Shown piece by piece: positions 1 to 7,800 of a stretch of DNA of 14,599 nucleotides. The notes beneath the pieces were generated by a model. That model ran no database searches. It was not told where the DNA came from and worked only from the letters and a program-made list of their open reading frames with translations. The stretch is from Coriobacteriia bacterium. Its GTDB lineage: Bacteria; Actinomycetota; Coriobacteriia; WRKU01; WQUG01. The stretch covers positions 1 through 14,599 of the forward strand of contig WREJ01000009.1 in assembly GCA_009779395.1 (NCBI GenBank). Reading direction: 5' to 3'. How positions within the stretch are numbered: the stretch's first letter is position 1; each line of letters starts with the position of its first letter. Both the position numbers and the translations under genes were made by a program.

Positions 1-273
1 AAAAGTTTTCTGCAGATGCCTGGTGGTCCCGACAACTTTATCTCGCTTGACCCCAGTGGAAACCGCAAGCGTGCGGCTGGTACCTATCTGTGTGCCTACG
101 CACGAGGCTACTACGGTCAGCTAGATAACATCGCCAATGGCCTGATGGAGCACGTCCAAAAACACGATGTGAAACTAACAGGCCCCGTCTACGCCGAATA
201 TCTGCACGACGAAGTGACGCTGCGTGACGGAAATCTGTACTTGGCGCGGATTTCAGTGCGTATTGCTCCTTAG
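1..273 (+). CDS. GyrI-like effector-binding domain, C-terminal fragment (probable MerR-family regulator)
   Basis: Only the last 90 codons are present; the reading frame is open from base 1 and stops at TAG 271-273, so the ATG at 16 is probably internal. The visible segment has the shape of the small-molecule-binding GyrI-like domain: an AAGTYLCAYARGYYG strand-turn, an amphipathic helix, then PVYAEYLHDEVTL and a final strand ending YLARISVRIAP. In the family this domain sits C-terminal to a MerR or AraC DNA-binding domain and senses amphipathic drugs or metabolites. The DNA-binding part lies outside the window, so MerR is inferred from the domain ending, not seen. A stand-alone GyrI-like protein is the main alternative. 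The next gene, murB, has its own promoter just downstream, so the two need not be co-regulated. Confidence 0.6.
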   Translation, partial: KSFLQMPGGPDNFISLDPSGNRKRAAGTYLCAYARGYYGQLDNIANGLMEHVQKHDVKLTGPVYAEYLHDEVTLRDGNLYLARISVRIAP

Positions 274-286
274 TTGTTGCTGTTAC

Positions 287-295
287 TGCTAAAAT
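287..295 (+). promoter_or_regulatory. Extended -10 promoter of murB (predicts leaderless mRNA)
   Basis: TGC at 287-289 followed by TAAAAT at 290-295 forms an extended -10 element. Only 6 nt separate it from the murB ATG, so transcription should start at or within a base of the start codon. No Shine-Dalgarno sequence lies in between and no good -35 is visible, which fits an extended -10 promoter. Leaderless mRNAs are common in actinobacteria. The mfd promoter has the same arrangement. Confidence 0.55.
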
Positions 296-301
296 ATCAG
301 T

Positions 302-1330
302 ATGAAAGTATCGACGAATACGCCTGTCTCTGCCCTGACGACCATGCGCCTTGGCGGTGATGCGCGCTACTGTATTACGATTACCACTCCCTCGGACCTC
401 GCGGATGCCTATGCTTTTGCGGCCGACAAGGGTCTGCCGACCTATATTTTGGGTGGCGGCAGTAATGTGGTGGGGCGCGACGGGGGCTTTGATGGCGTGA
501 TTATGCTCAATCAGCTGAAATCGATTACGGCTGTCAGCGAAACTAGTGACCAGCTGCTGCTGCGTGTCGGCAGCGGCGAAGACCTTGACGCGCTGGTGCA
601 CTTTACTGTGGCACGTGATTGGTGCGGCATCGAGGCTTTGGCGGCAATTCCCGGCACGGTGGGTGGCGCGATTATGCAAAACGCCGGAGCCTACGGTCAG
701 GAAATCGCGCAGGTCTTGTTGGGGGTGGATGTCTATGACACCCAAACGGGGGAGCACGTCCATTTACCCACAGACGACCTAGCTTTGTGTTATCGGCGCA
801 GTATTTTTAACAGTGATGGTCCTGACTCTGCCAAGGGACGTTACTTTATTACGGCAGCCTTGCTAAACTTGCATAAAAACGAACTTGCGGGCGATCTGTA
901 CGGTTCGCTGCAAGACTATCTGGATAAAAATGACATCAGTGATCGTCGTCCGCAGACCATTTGTGCAGCAGTCACTGTTATTCGTGGCGAGAAACTGCCT
1001 GACCCCGCGACCACGGCAAGCAGTGGGTCGTTTTTCAAAAACATTACTATAGACCAAGCGGATATCGAGCCTTTGCGCACGCAGTATCCAGGGATTCCTA
1101 TCTTTCTGATTGGTAACTGTTGGGAAATCGCAAGCGGCTGGCTGATAGAACAGGTAGGATTAAAGGGTCAATTGATTGATGGCATGCGCGTTAGTGACAA
1201 GGCAGCTTTGATTCTGATTAACGAATCGGCGGCTGGCTATGACGACCTTGCGCGTGCGCGCGAGACAATAGTTGCTGCGGTCAAAGAACGCTTTGGCTTT
1301 ACGCTGCAACAAGAACCAGAAGAGTTGTGA
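302..1330 (+). CDS. murB: UDP-N-acetylenolpyruvoylglucosamine reductase (MurB)
   Basis: MurB reduces UDP-GlcNAc-enolpyruvate to UDP-MurNAc with NADPH and FAD, the second committed step of peptidoglycan precursor synthesis, in the cytoplasm. The 342-residue product is normal length. Visible family marks are TTMRLGGDARY near the N-terminus, the FAD-binding GGGSN at about 51-55, IPGTVGGAIMQNAGAYG from about 116, the YRRS segment, the GSFFKN motif carrying the catalytic serine (about S243), ASGWLIEQVGLKG, and a C-terminal LQQEPE that should supply the catalytic glutamate. The ATG at 302 is chosen because homology begins at once and an extended -10 lies 6 nt upstream. The gene ends 1 nt before the CNNM/CBS gene, so both are probably co-transcribed. 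Confidence 0.96.
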   Translation: MKVSTNTPVSALTTMRLGGDARYCITITTPSDLADAYAFAADKGLPTYILGGGSNVVGRDGGFDGVIMLNQLKSITAVSETSDQLLLRVGSGEDLDALVHFTVARDWCGIEALAAIPGTVGGAIMQNAGAYGQEIAQVLLGVDVYDTQTGEHVHLPTDDLALCYRRSIFNSDGPDSAKGRYFITAALLNLHKNELAGDLYGSLQDYLDKNDISDRRPQTICAAVTVIRGEKLPDPATTASSGSFFKNITIDQADIEPLRTQYPGIPIFLIGNCWEIASGWLIEQVGLKGQLIDGMRVSDKAALILINESAAGYDDLARARETIVAAVKERFGFTLQQEPEEL

Positions 1331-1331
1331 C

Positions 1332-2636
1332 ATGCATTGGTACGTACTGTTCATACTAATACTGATTTTGATTAATGGCTTTTTCTCGATGGCAGAAATC
1401 GCCATGATTTCTGCGCGTAAATCTGCGCTGAAACAGGCAGCAGAACAGGGCTCAAAGGGGGCAGCAGCTGCATTAAAACTGAAGGAAGATGCTCCCCGTC
1501 TGCTTGCTACCACCCAAATTGTCATGACCCTAGTAGGGGTACTGGCGGCGGCATTGACGGCAATCACCTTCGAGGCACCCCTGACCGCCTGGCTGCAATC
1601 GCTGGGCATTACCTTTCTGACACAAGTAGCTGCTGGAATCTCGATTGCAGCAGTTACGCTGCTGGTTTCCTATGTCACTCTGGTGCTGGGCGAGCTTATC
1701 CCCAAACAGCTGGGTCTGCAGCGCGCAGACAAAATCGCCAGCATGACGGCACTGCCTATCAATGCGGTTTCTGCTGCAGCACGACCCGTTGTTAGGTTGT
1801 TGTCTGCCTCGAGCAACGTCTTGGGCAAGCTGTTGGGCATTAGCAAAGACATTACCTCGGCGCAGGTCAGCGAAGAAGAAATCAAGCTGATGGTTGACGA
1901 ACAGCAACACCTGAGCGGCGAAGAAAAGCGCATGATTACCGAAATCTTTGACCTGGGTGATACCGTTGTGCGCGAGGTTATGGTGCCGCGCGTTGACATC
2001 GCCTTTGCAGAAAACACCGAGACGGTGGGCGAGGCTGCCAAACGCCTTTATGCACGGGGCTTCTCGCGCGTGCCGGTCTACGAGGACGACTACGACCGCA
2101 TCATCGGCATTCTAATTCTGAAAGATTTGGTCGTACCACTTGCCGAGGGTCGTCTGGACGACCCCATCACCGATTATCTGCGCGAGCCAGTCTTTGTACC
2201 AGAAACCAAAGACCTCATGTCGACTTTGACAGAGATGCAGGAAGCACGCATCCAAATCATGATTGTTGTCGACGAATACGGCGGAACCGCAGGCCTTGTC
2301 AGCATGGAGGACATTCTGGAAGAGGTCACCGGCGAAATCATTGACGAGACCGACCAAGAACTAGAATCGATACTTGAACTAACGCCAGGCAAGTGGCTTA
2401 TCAACGGTACCTGCGACATCGAAGATGCGATGGAAATCGGTCTTCCCATAGTAGAGTCGGATGAGTACGAGACCATCGCCGGCTGGGTTTTAGAGCAGCT
2501 GGGACATATTCCGCACGTTGGTGAACATGTCGAATTCCAGGGCTACCGCTTTACCGTAGTCACCATGCGCAGACGCCGCATCGCCCGCCTGCGCGTGCAA
2601 CGCTTGGAACTGCCATCGGTTCCGCCTTCCTCATAA
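1332..2636 (+). CDS. CNNM/CBS-domain membrane protein (CorC/HlyC 'hemolysin C' family)
   Basis: The 434-residue product has the architecture of the CNNM/CorC family, often annotated as hemolysin but linked to divalent cation (Mg2+) transport. Residues 1 to about 190 are the CNNM (DUF21) membrane domain: a first membrane helix directly at the N-terminus (WYVLFILILILINGFF), the typical SMAEIAMISARKSALKQ loop, then two or three more hydrophobic helices and the GELIPKQLGL motif. A linker with EEEIKLMVDEQ follows, then two CBS domains (VMVPRVDIAFAE from about 216; VDEYGGTAGLVSMEDILEEVTGEI ends the second) and a C-terminal CorC_HlyC domain from about 350. The frame extends upstream into murB, but the ATG at 1332 places the membrane helix at the N-terminus and sits 1 nt after the murB stop, suggesting translational coupling. 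The substrate is not determinable. Confidence 0.93.
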   Translation: MHWYVLFILILILINGFFSMAEIAMISARKSALKQAAEQGSKGAAAALKLKEDAPRLLATTQIVMTLVGVLAAALTAITFEAPLTAWLQSLGITFLTQVAAGISIAAVTLLVSYVTLVLGELIPKQLGLQRADKIASMTALPINAVSAAARPVVRLLSASSNVLGKLLGISKDITSAQVSEEEIKLMVDEQQHLSGEEKRMITEIFDLGDTVVREVMVPRVDIAFAENTETVGEAAKRLYARGFSRVPVYEDDYDRIIGILILKDLVVPLAEGRLDDPITDYLREPVFVPETKDLMSTLTEMQEARIQIMIVVDEYGGTAGLVSMEDILEEVTGEIIDETDQELESILELTPGKWLINGTCDIEDAMEIGLPIVESDEYETIAGWVLEQLGHIPHVGEHVEFQGYRFTVVTMRRRRIARLRVQRLELPSVPPSS

Positions 2637-3034
2637 AGCCCCTTGGCTACGACGCGCAGCAGCAGTGTGCGAGTTTTGAAGTACGCCTGGGCACGCAGGT
2701 GCCACCGACAACAGAAAACTTGCCGGTAGCGCGCCTGTTTGAACACTATCCTGACCTGCACCGTCATCGTTGCGAAAGCGGACGCCCTCGCTCGTTTAAG
2801 ACAGAAGCACAGCAGACGGAGTCTGTCCATTTACTGGAACACCTTGCCGTCGAGCTGCTGGCACAGTCAGGGGTAGCGCGTGATTGTGCGCGTGGTCAGA
2901 CGGGTATTCCGCGCAGTCAGCAGGCAGATGACAGCAGCTATCGTCTGAACTTTTACGGTGCCGATTCGCTGCAGCAGATGGACCTGCTTCTTCGGCGCGC
3001 TGCTGACATCTTTGAACACTTGCTGCTAATGTGA
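2633..3034 (+). CDS. Small protein resembling the cyanophycin synthetase N-terminal domain; start codon uncertain
   Basis: The frame is open from 2525 to the TGA at 3032-3034. From about 2660 it reads as one coherent protein: SFEVRLG, HRHRCESGRP, then HLLEHLAVELLAQSG, a GQTGIPRS segment, and a C-terminal YRLNFYGADSLQQMDLLLRRAADIFEHLL. The order (HRC..G.P, LEH.A.EL, a G-x-T motif, a final strand and helix) resembles the N-terminal domain that precedes the ATP-grasp and Mur-ligase-like domains of CphA; those catalytic domains are absent. The only conventional start is GTG 2699, which would cut off the first conserved strand. AUA at 2633 overlaps the upstream stop (ATAA) in the same geometry as an ATGA overlap and would give about 133 residues. 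The gene may use AUA, be a start-codon mutant, or start at GTG. Function is unknown; homology is judged by eye. Confidence 0.5.
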   Translation: MKPLGYDAQQQCASFEVRLGTQVPPTTENLPVARLFEHYPDLHRHRCESGRPRSFKTEAQQTESVHLLEHLAVELLAQSGVARDCARGQTGIPRSQQADDSSYRLNFYGADSLQQMDLLLRRAADIFEHLLLM

Positions 3035-3040
3035 TACCAT
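3012..3040 (+). promoter_or_regulatory. Promoter upstream of tRNA-Leu
   Basis: TTGAAC at 3012-3017, a 17-nt spacer and TACCAT at 3035-3040, preceded by TGA (extended -10), give a plausible sigma70-type promoter. The start site would fall near 3046-3047. The space between the downstream terminator and the tRNA is too short for a separate promoter, so this is the best candidate for tRNA transcription. It overlaps the 3' end of the small upstream gene. Confidence 0.45.
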
Positions 3041-3041
3041 C

Positions 3042-3089
3042 AACGCTTGCAAGTTTGGCGGTAAACGAGGGGAACGCTGTGCAAGCGTT
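3042..3089 (+). promoter_or_regulatory. Alternative hairpin competing with the terminator
   Basis: AACGCTTGCA at 3042-3051 is perfectly complementary to TGCAAGCGTT at 3080-3089. This 10-bp pairing uses most of the right arm of the terminator at 3071-3098, so both cannot form together. That is the geometry of an antiterminator/terminator pair. RNA reading in from upstream genes carries the whole left arm, while RNA started near 3047 would lack part of it. Regulatory use is inference only. Confidence 0.35.
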
Positions 3090-3098
3090 CCGTTTTTT
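3071..3098 (+). terminator. Rho-independent terminator upstream of tRNA-Leu
   Basis: GGAACGCT (3071-3078), a 5-nt loop GTGCA and the exact complement AGCGTTCC (3084-3091) are followed by G and six T. This is a textbook intrinsic terminator. It ends only 18 nt before the mature tRNA, so it would close the murB-CNNM-small protein transcript; the tRNA transcript must then read through it or be attenuated by it. Confidence 0.85.
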
Positions 3099-3116
3099 GG
3101 CAGCATTCTTGCAAGT

Positions 3117-3204
3117 GCGGGTGTGGCGGAATTGGCAGACGCGCATGGTTCAGGTCCATGTGGGGTTTATCCCCTTGGAGGTTCAAGTCCTCTCACCCGC
3201 ACCA
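3117..3204 (+). tRNA. tRNA-Leu (anticodon CAG), CCA encoded
   Basis: The 88-nt class II tRNA folds completely. The acceptor stem is GCGGGTG (3117-3123) with CACCCGC (3194-3200), followed by discriminator A and encoded CCA. The D stem is GCG/CGC, and the anticodon stem CATGG/CCATG closes the loop TTCAGGT with anticodon CAG at 3151-3153, reading CUG leucine codons. The long variable arm GGGG-TTTAT-CCCC is typical of Leu. The T stem is GGAGG/CCTCT (one G-U pair) around TTCAAGT. No copy of its 3' end was seen downstream, so it does not appear to be an occupied integration site within this window. Confidence 0.97.
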
Positions 3205-3278
3205 CTTCTGAAGCATTATTCGGTGCAAAAAGCACCACCCCTACCGTTGAGAAAACAGAAAGTAGCGTCGTTACGATT

Positions 3279-4841
3279 ATGAAAATATTGCTAAAAAATG
3301 GCACGGTGTATGACGGAACTGGTCAGCCTGCGTTTGCGGGGGATGTTTTAATCGAGGGCGAACGTATTGTTGCAGTCGCTCCACACATTACCAGCGAGGC
3401 TGACAGAACAATTGACTGTACGGGGTTGTGCATTGCACCCGGCTTTATTGATGCGCATACGCATAACGACTTCTTCATTGATCGGGACAACACAGAGCAG
3501 TATTTTGCTCCCTTTGTCAAGCAGGGAATAACGACTCAAATCGCAGGAAACTGCGGTCTTTCACCCTTTGGTGTTGCAGAAGACAGCCCGCACAAGGCTC
3601 AGGTCGGTGGCGGAATTTTCAGTGTAAAGAACCCTGGAAGTTTCGCTCGCTTTGTTAGCGAAGCACAGGGTCGTCTGCACGTAAATATTGCGCCTCTTGT
3701 GGGTCACGGAACTGCGCGTGCAGGCATTACGGGAAACGCGTCTGCCTCTCTTAGTGAAAAGCAAACGCAAGACATGCTGGCACGTGTCAGCGAGGCTATG
3801 CAAGCAGGTGCCATTGGCGGAAGCTTTGGACTGATGTATGAGCCTGGCCTGTATGCTCCCTTTGAAGAACTTGTTGCTTTTTCTGCAGAAATCGCCAAGT
3901 ATGACGGCATTTTGACAGTGCACCCGCGTGCTTGTTCTAAGATTGCCCTTGGGTATCGACCGATTTTCACTAAGCCGCATATCGAGCTAGCTCTTGACGA
4001 GGTTATTAAGATTGCGCAAACGGCGGGCGCATCGCTGCATTACAGTCACTTTATTTGCACGGGCGAGGCAACATGGGACTGCAGCAATCGTCTGCTCGAA
4101 AAACTGCATGCCCACGAAATCACCTATGATTTTTTCTCGTTTTGCCATGGCGCAAGTGTCATTACGGTAATCCTGCCGCCCTGGTATTTGGGCCTGTCTG
4201 CCACAGCGCGCAAAAGCAAATTGGTGCTGTTGCGTCTGAAACTGCTGATAAACATCACCAGAAAGCTGTTGGGTCTTGATTTCGACGACTTTATAATCGC
4301 CGATATTGACGACCCGTACAAAGCATATCTGGGCAAAAACATTGCTGAAATCGCCCGCGCAGAAGGTCTGTCAAAAATCGACATGTACATAAAATTGGTA
4401 GAACTGACAGACGGAAAAGCACGCATCTACATTGAAAAATACAACAATCCGCAGATTGTCCAGATGCTTATGAAAGACGACCTCTCGATGTTTATGACGG
4501 ATTCTTGGATAGAAGACAGCGGGATCCAAAACCAAACGGCATTCCAGGGCATCCCCTACTTTTTGCTGCTTGCACGCGAGGCAAACCTCCCTCTAGAGGA
4601 GGTCGTCCATAAAATGTCAGGTAAAACAGCGCAGCGATTTGGGCTGCCTTTCCGGGGGACGCTGAAAGCTGGCAATTTTGCTGACATCACCGTGTTTGAC
4701 TACGAGGGAGTAACGGTTGACCTTACAGCACCAGAGTCAACCCCCGAAGGAATACAGTACGTGCTGATAAACGGCACAATGGTCATCGACAAGGGGGAGT
4801 ATAAAGCTTCAGCCTGCGGACAAATGGTACTGAAAACATAG
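3279..4841 (+). CDS. D-aminoacylase / N-acyl-D-amino-acid deacylase family amidohydrolase
   Basis: The 520-residue protein belongs to the metal-dependent amidohydrolase superfamily, D-aminoacylase branch, whose members hydrolyse N-acyl-D-amino acids or related amides. It starts with the family's beta-sandwich segment (ILLKNGTVYDGTGQPAFAGDVLIEGERI) and the hallmark GFIDAHTHND, with metal-ligand candidates H60 and H62. IAGNCGLSP follows; its C92 matches the zinc-ligand cysteine of D-aminoacylases. Further ligand candidates are H215 (TVHPR) and H254/H257 (HYSHF), with D408 (FMTDSW) as the likely catalytic aspartate. The C-terminus has the usual KMSGKTAQRFGL...GTLKAGNFADITVFD. The same frame is open back through the tRNA, but ATG 3279 is where family homology begins; its Shine-Dalgarno is weak. 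No strong promoter was found, so it may share the tRNA transcript. True substrate is unknown; scavenging of D-amino-acid wall fragments is only a guess. Confidence 0.85.
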   Translation: MKILLKNGTVYDGTGQPAFAGDVLIEGERIVAVAPHITSEADRTIDCTGLCIAPGFIDAHTHNDFFIDRDNTEQYFAPFVKQGITTQIAGNCGLSPFGVAEDSPHKAQVGGGIFSVKNPGSFARFVSEAQGRLHVNIAPLVGHGTARAGITGNASASLSEKQTQDMLARVSEAMQAGAIGGSFGLMYEPGLYAPFEELVAFSAEIAKYDGILTVHPRACSKIALGYRPIFTKPHIELALDEVIKIAQTAGASLHYSHFICTGEATWDCSNRLLEKLHAHEITYDFFSFCHGASVITVILPPWYLGLSATARKSKLVLLRLKLLINITRKLLGLDFDDFIIADIDDPYKAYLGKNIAEIARAEGLSKIDMYIKLVELTDGKARIYIEKYNNPQIVQMLMKDDLSMFMTDSWIEDSGIQNQTAFQGIPYFLLLAREANLPLEEVVHKMSGKTAQRFGLPFRGTLKAGNFADITVFDYEGVTVDLTAPESTPEGIQYVLINGTMVIDKGEYKASACGQMVLKT

Positions 4842-4845
4842 ATGC

Positions 4846-4872
4846 TGGACACCCTCATCCTCTTGCTATAAT
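4846..4872 (+). promoter_or_regulatory. Promoter of mfd (consensus extended -10, predicts leaderless mRNA)
   Basis: TGGACA at 4846-4851 (five of six consensus -35 positions) is separated by 15 nt from a perfect TATAAT at 4867-4872, itself preceded by TGC. The mfd ATG lies 7 nt after the -10, so the transcript should begin at the start codon with no room for a ribosome-binding site. Spacing is a little short, compensated by the extended -10. Confidence 0.65.
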
Positions 4873-4879
4873 TAACACC

Positions 4880-7800
4880 ATGAATTCGCTGTTTCATCAG
4901 CGCCTCACTGAAGCGTTTTGTGCTACCCGCGCCTTTGAACAAATTGGCGCGGTGCTTGCTGGTGGCTCGGATGCCCATCTCAACATTCCTGGCTTTGTTC
5001 GTGCTGCTTTTATTGCGGCGCAATTTCTGCAAAAGCAGGCGACTACGATTGTTGTCTGTCCGACTGCTGTCGAGGCGCAGCGGCTGGCGCATACTCTGAC
5101 GTCGTATGTGGGTGGTGACCAGGTTTTGCTGCTGCCCGACCGCGAAGACACACCTTGGTCGCTGCGTGCGCCTGACCTTACGGTAATGGACAGTCGCTCT
5201 GCGGCGGTGGCTGCTTTGCAGGCGCACACACCTGCCATCATAGTCAGCTCAACACCTGTCTGGATGCGCCGTTTTCCTGCAGTAAAAAGTGGCTGGAAAG
5301 ATCGCTTGCGCTTTGCAGCAGGTGTGCATTTTGATCGTGACCAGCTGGTCGAACACTTGATTCGGCTGGGCTACAGTCGTCAGCAAAAAGCTGACGTCGA
5401 GGGCAGTTTTTCGCTGCTAGGTGACGTACTGGCTGTCTATCCTCCCTATCCGCAGCGTCCCTTTATGGTTGACTTTTTCGACAGCGAAGTCGAAAGCGTC
5501 AAGACCTGGCTGGTGGGCAGCGGTCAGCCTATCGCTGCGTTGTCCCAAGCAACCCTTGGGGCGATAACAGAACCAGGAACAGGCAGCTATCAGGGTGAAA
5601 AAAGCAGTGCTACGGTGCAGAAAGACCGCCTGCAACTGGTTAATTTGTCTGCCTATGTCAAACCTCAGACACGCAGCATCATCATCGAACCAAAGGCGGT
5701 CTTTGACTGCGCGGTGCGCCATGACCAGTCTCTGCGTGCAGCGGCGCATGCAGCAGGTTTTGCCCGTCCGCTCGAGGACTATTTTGTGCCACCCGCGCAG
5801 CTTGATTTTGGACGGACGCATCGCCTGCTGATGGCAACGCTCTCGGGGGCAAAACGCCCCGATGCTGCGTTTAAGGCACGTCGTCCCCACAGTTTTTCCT
5901 CTGATGACCAGGTGCTTGCTGCCGTGCGCGAACTGCTGAAAAAAGACTGCGAAGTCTTTCTGGCACTGCCCAATCCGCGCCATCAAGACCGCATACGAGA
6001 ACTTTTGGTTTTTGCGGGCATTACCGTGGGCAATCGCGTGCATATTATCGAGTCTGACCTCAGCGGTGGCTTTATTGCCGAACCCGCGCACTTTGCGCTG
6101 CTGACGACAGCCGAAATCTTTCCTCGGGTACGTGCGGCTGGCACTGCCAGTGCCGCCGATGCAGCGACGAGCATCACCAGTCGCGATACCACTAAACTGA
6201 CCTTTGACTTTGTGCCGGGTGACTATGTGGTGCACGAAACCCACGGCATCGCGCTGTTCAAGCAGGTGGCGCAGCGTGCTGTCGACGGCGTGTCGCGCGA
6301 TTACCTGTTTTTGCAGTACGCCGAGGGCGACATGCTGTACACGCCCGTTGACCAGATTGACAAAATAACGAAATATGTGGGGGCTGATGGACGTGCTCCG
6401 CGTATTAATCGTCTGGGCAGCAAAGCCTGGTCGCGCGCTACGACACGCGCCAAACAGGCAGCACAGCAGCTTGCTTTTGACCTGACAAAGTTGTACGCGC
6501 GCCGCAGCAATATTCGTGGCTACGCTTACCAGCCAGACAGTGTGCAGCAGGCCGAGATGGAGGCGGCATTTTCTTTTGAGGTCACGCCTGACCAGCTGAC
6601 GGCGATTCGTGATGTCAAGCATGATATGGAGTCTGACCGTCCCATGGACCGCCTAATAATTGGTGACGTTGGCTATGGTAAAACAGAGGTTGCTTTGCGT
6701 GCGGGCTTTAAGGCAACACGTGATGGCAAACAGGTTATGCTGCTGTGCCCAACAACTATTTTGGCGCAGCAACACTACACAACCTGGACAGAGCGCTTGC
6801 AACCCTTTGGGGTTAGCGTCGAAGTACTGTCGCGTTTTCGTACTCCGGTACAGCAGCGCGAGGCACTCAAGCGTTTTGGGGAGGGGACGGTTCAGATACT
6901 GATTGGCACGCACCGCCTACTGTCAGCTGACGTAGTTCCCCATGACCTGGGATTGCTCATCATTGATGAAGAGCAGCGCTTTGGTGTCGAACACAAGGAA
7001 CAGTTGCAGCATATTCGCGAACAGATTGACGTTTTGGCATTGTCGGCGACCCCTATTCCGCGTACCTTGCAGATGTCACTTTCAGGAGTACGTGACCTGA
7101 GCATTATCGACACGCCGCCTGTGGGCAGAACACCAGTCAAAGTTCACGTGGCTGCCTATGATGCCGATCTGGTATCACAGGCGATACGGCGCGAATTGCA
7201 GCGTGGTGGTCAGGTCTACTACATTTGTAATCGTGTCAAAAGCATTGACCAGGCACTGGCACGTGTTAGTGACGCTGCCCCCGAGGCACGTGTTGCTATC
7301 GCTCACGGTCAGATGTCAGAAAATGAACTGGAATACATTATGGAGCAGTTCTCGGCGCGTGAAGTCGAGGTGCTGATTTCAACAACCATTGTCGAGTCAG
7401 GCATCGACAATCCCTACACCAACACGCTGATTATCGAGGACTCTCAGCGGCTGGGTTTGTCACAGTTGTACCAGCTAAAGGGGCGTGTTGGCAGAAGTCA
7501 TCAGCGTGCCTATGCCTACTTTTTCTACCCTGCTGGCGATGTTTTGACCACGCAAGCCATCGAGCGCTTGTCAGCGATTGCAGAACATGACGAGCTGGGT
7601 TCAGGCATAAAGATTGCCCTACGTGACCTCGAGATTCGCGGTGCTGGATCAATTGTGGGCAGCGCGCAGTCGGGGCAGCTGTCTGCGGTGGGCTTTGACC
7701 TGTTTGCAGCGATGCTGACGGCAGCACTGTCAGATTTGCGTGGGGTGGCAGAGGTCGTCCATCCCGAAATTCGCATCGACATTCCGGTGCCTGCCTATCT

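Noticed and set aside
38..763. Reverse-strand open frame of 241 codons opposite murB and the first gene
   Set aside because: Antisense to conserved MurB motifs, and its translation shows no recognisable protein features.
3117..3204. tRNA-Leu as an attachment site for an integrated element
   Set aside because: No integrase gene and no duplicated tRNA 3' end were seen in the window.
3222..3236. Hairpin GGTGC-AAAAA-GCACC after the tRNA as a terminator
   Set aside because: Only 5 bp and followed by ACCCCTA, without a T run; at most a processing hairpin.
3123..3278. N-terminal extension of the amidohydrolase running back through the tRNA
   Set aside because: The bases belong to a fully folding tRNA-Leu, and family homology begins at ATG 3279.
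5417..6622. Reverse-strand open frame of 401 codons inside mfd
   Set aside because: It lies entirely antisense to a conserved mfd region and its translation is compositionally odd, with no motifs.
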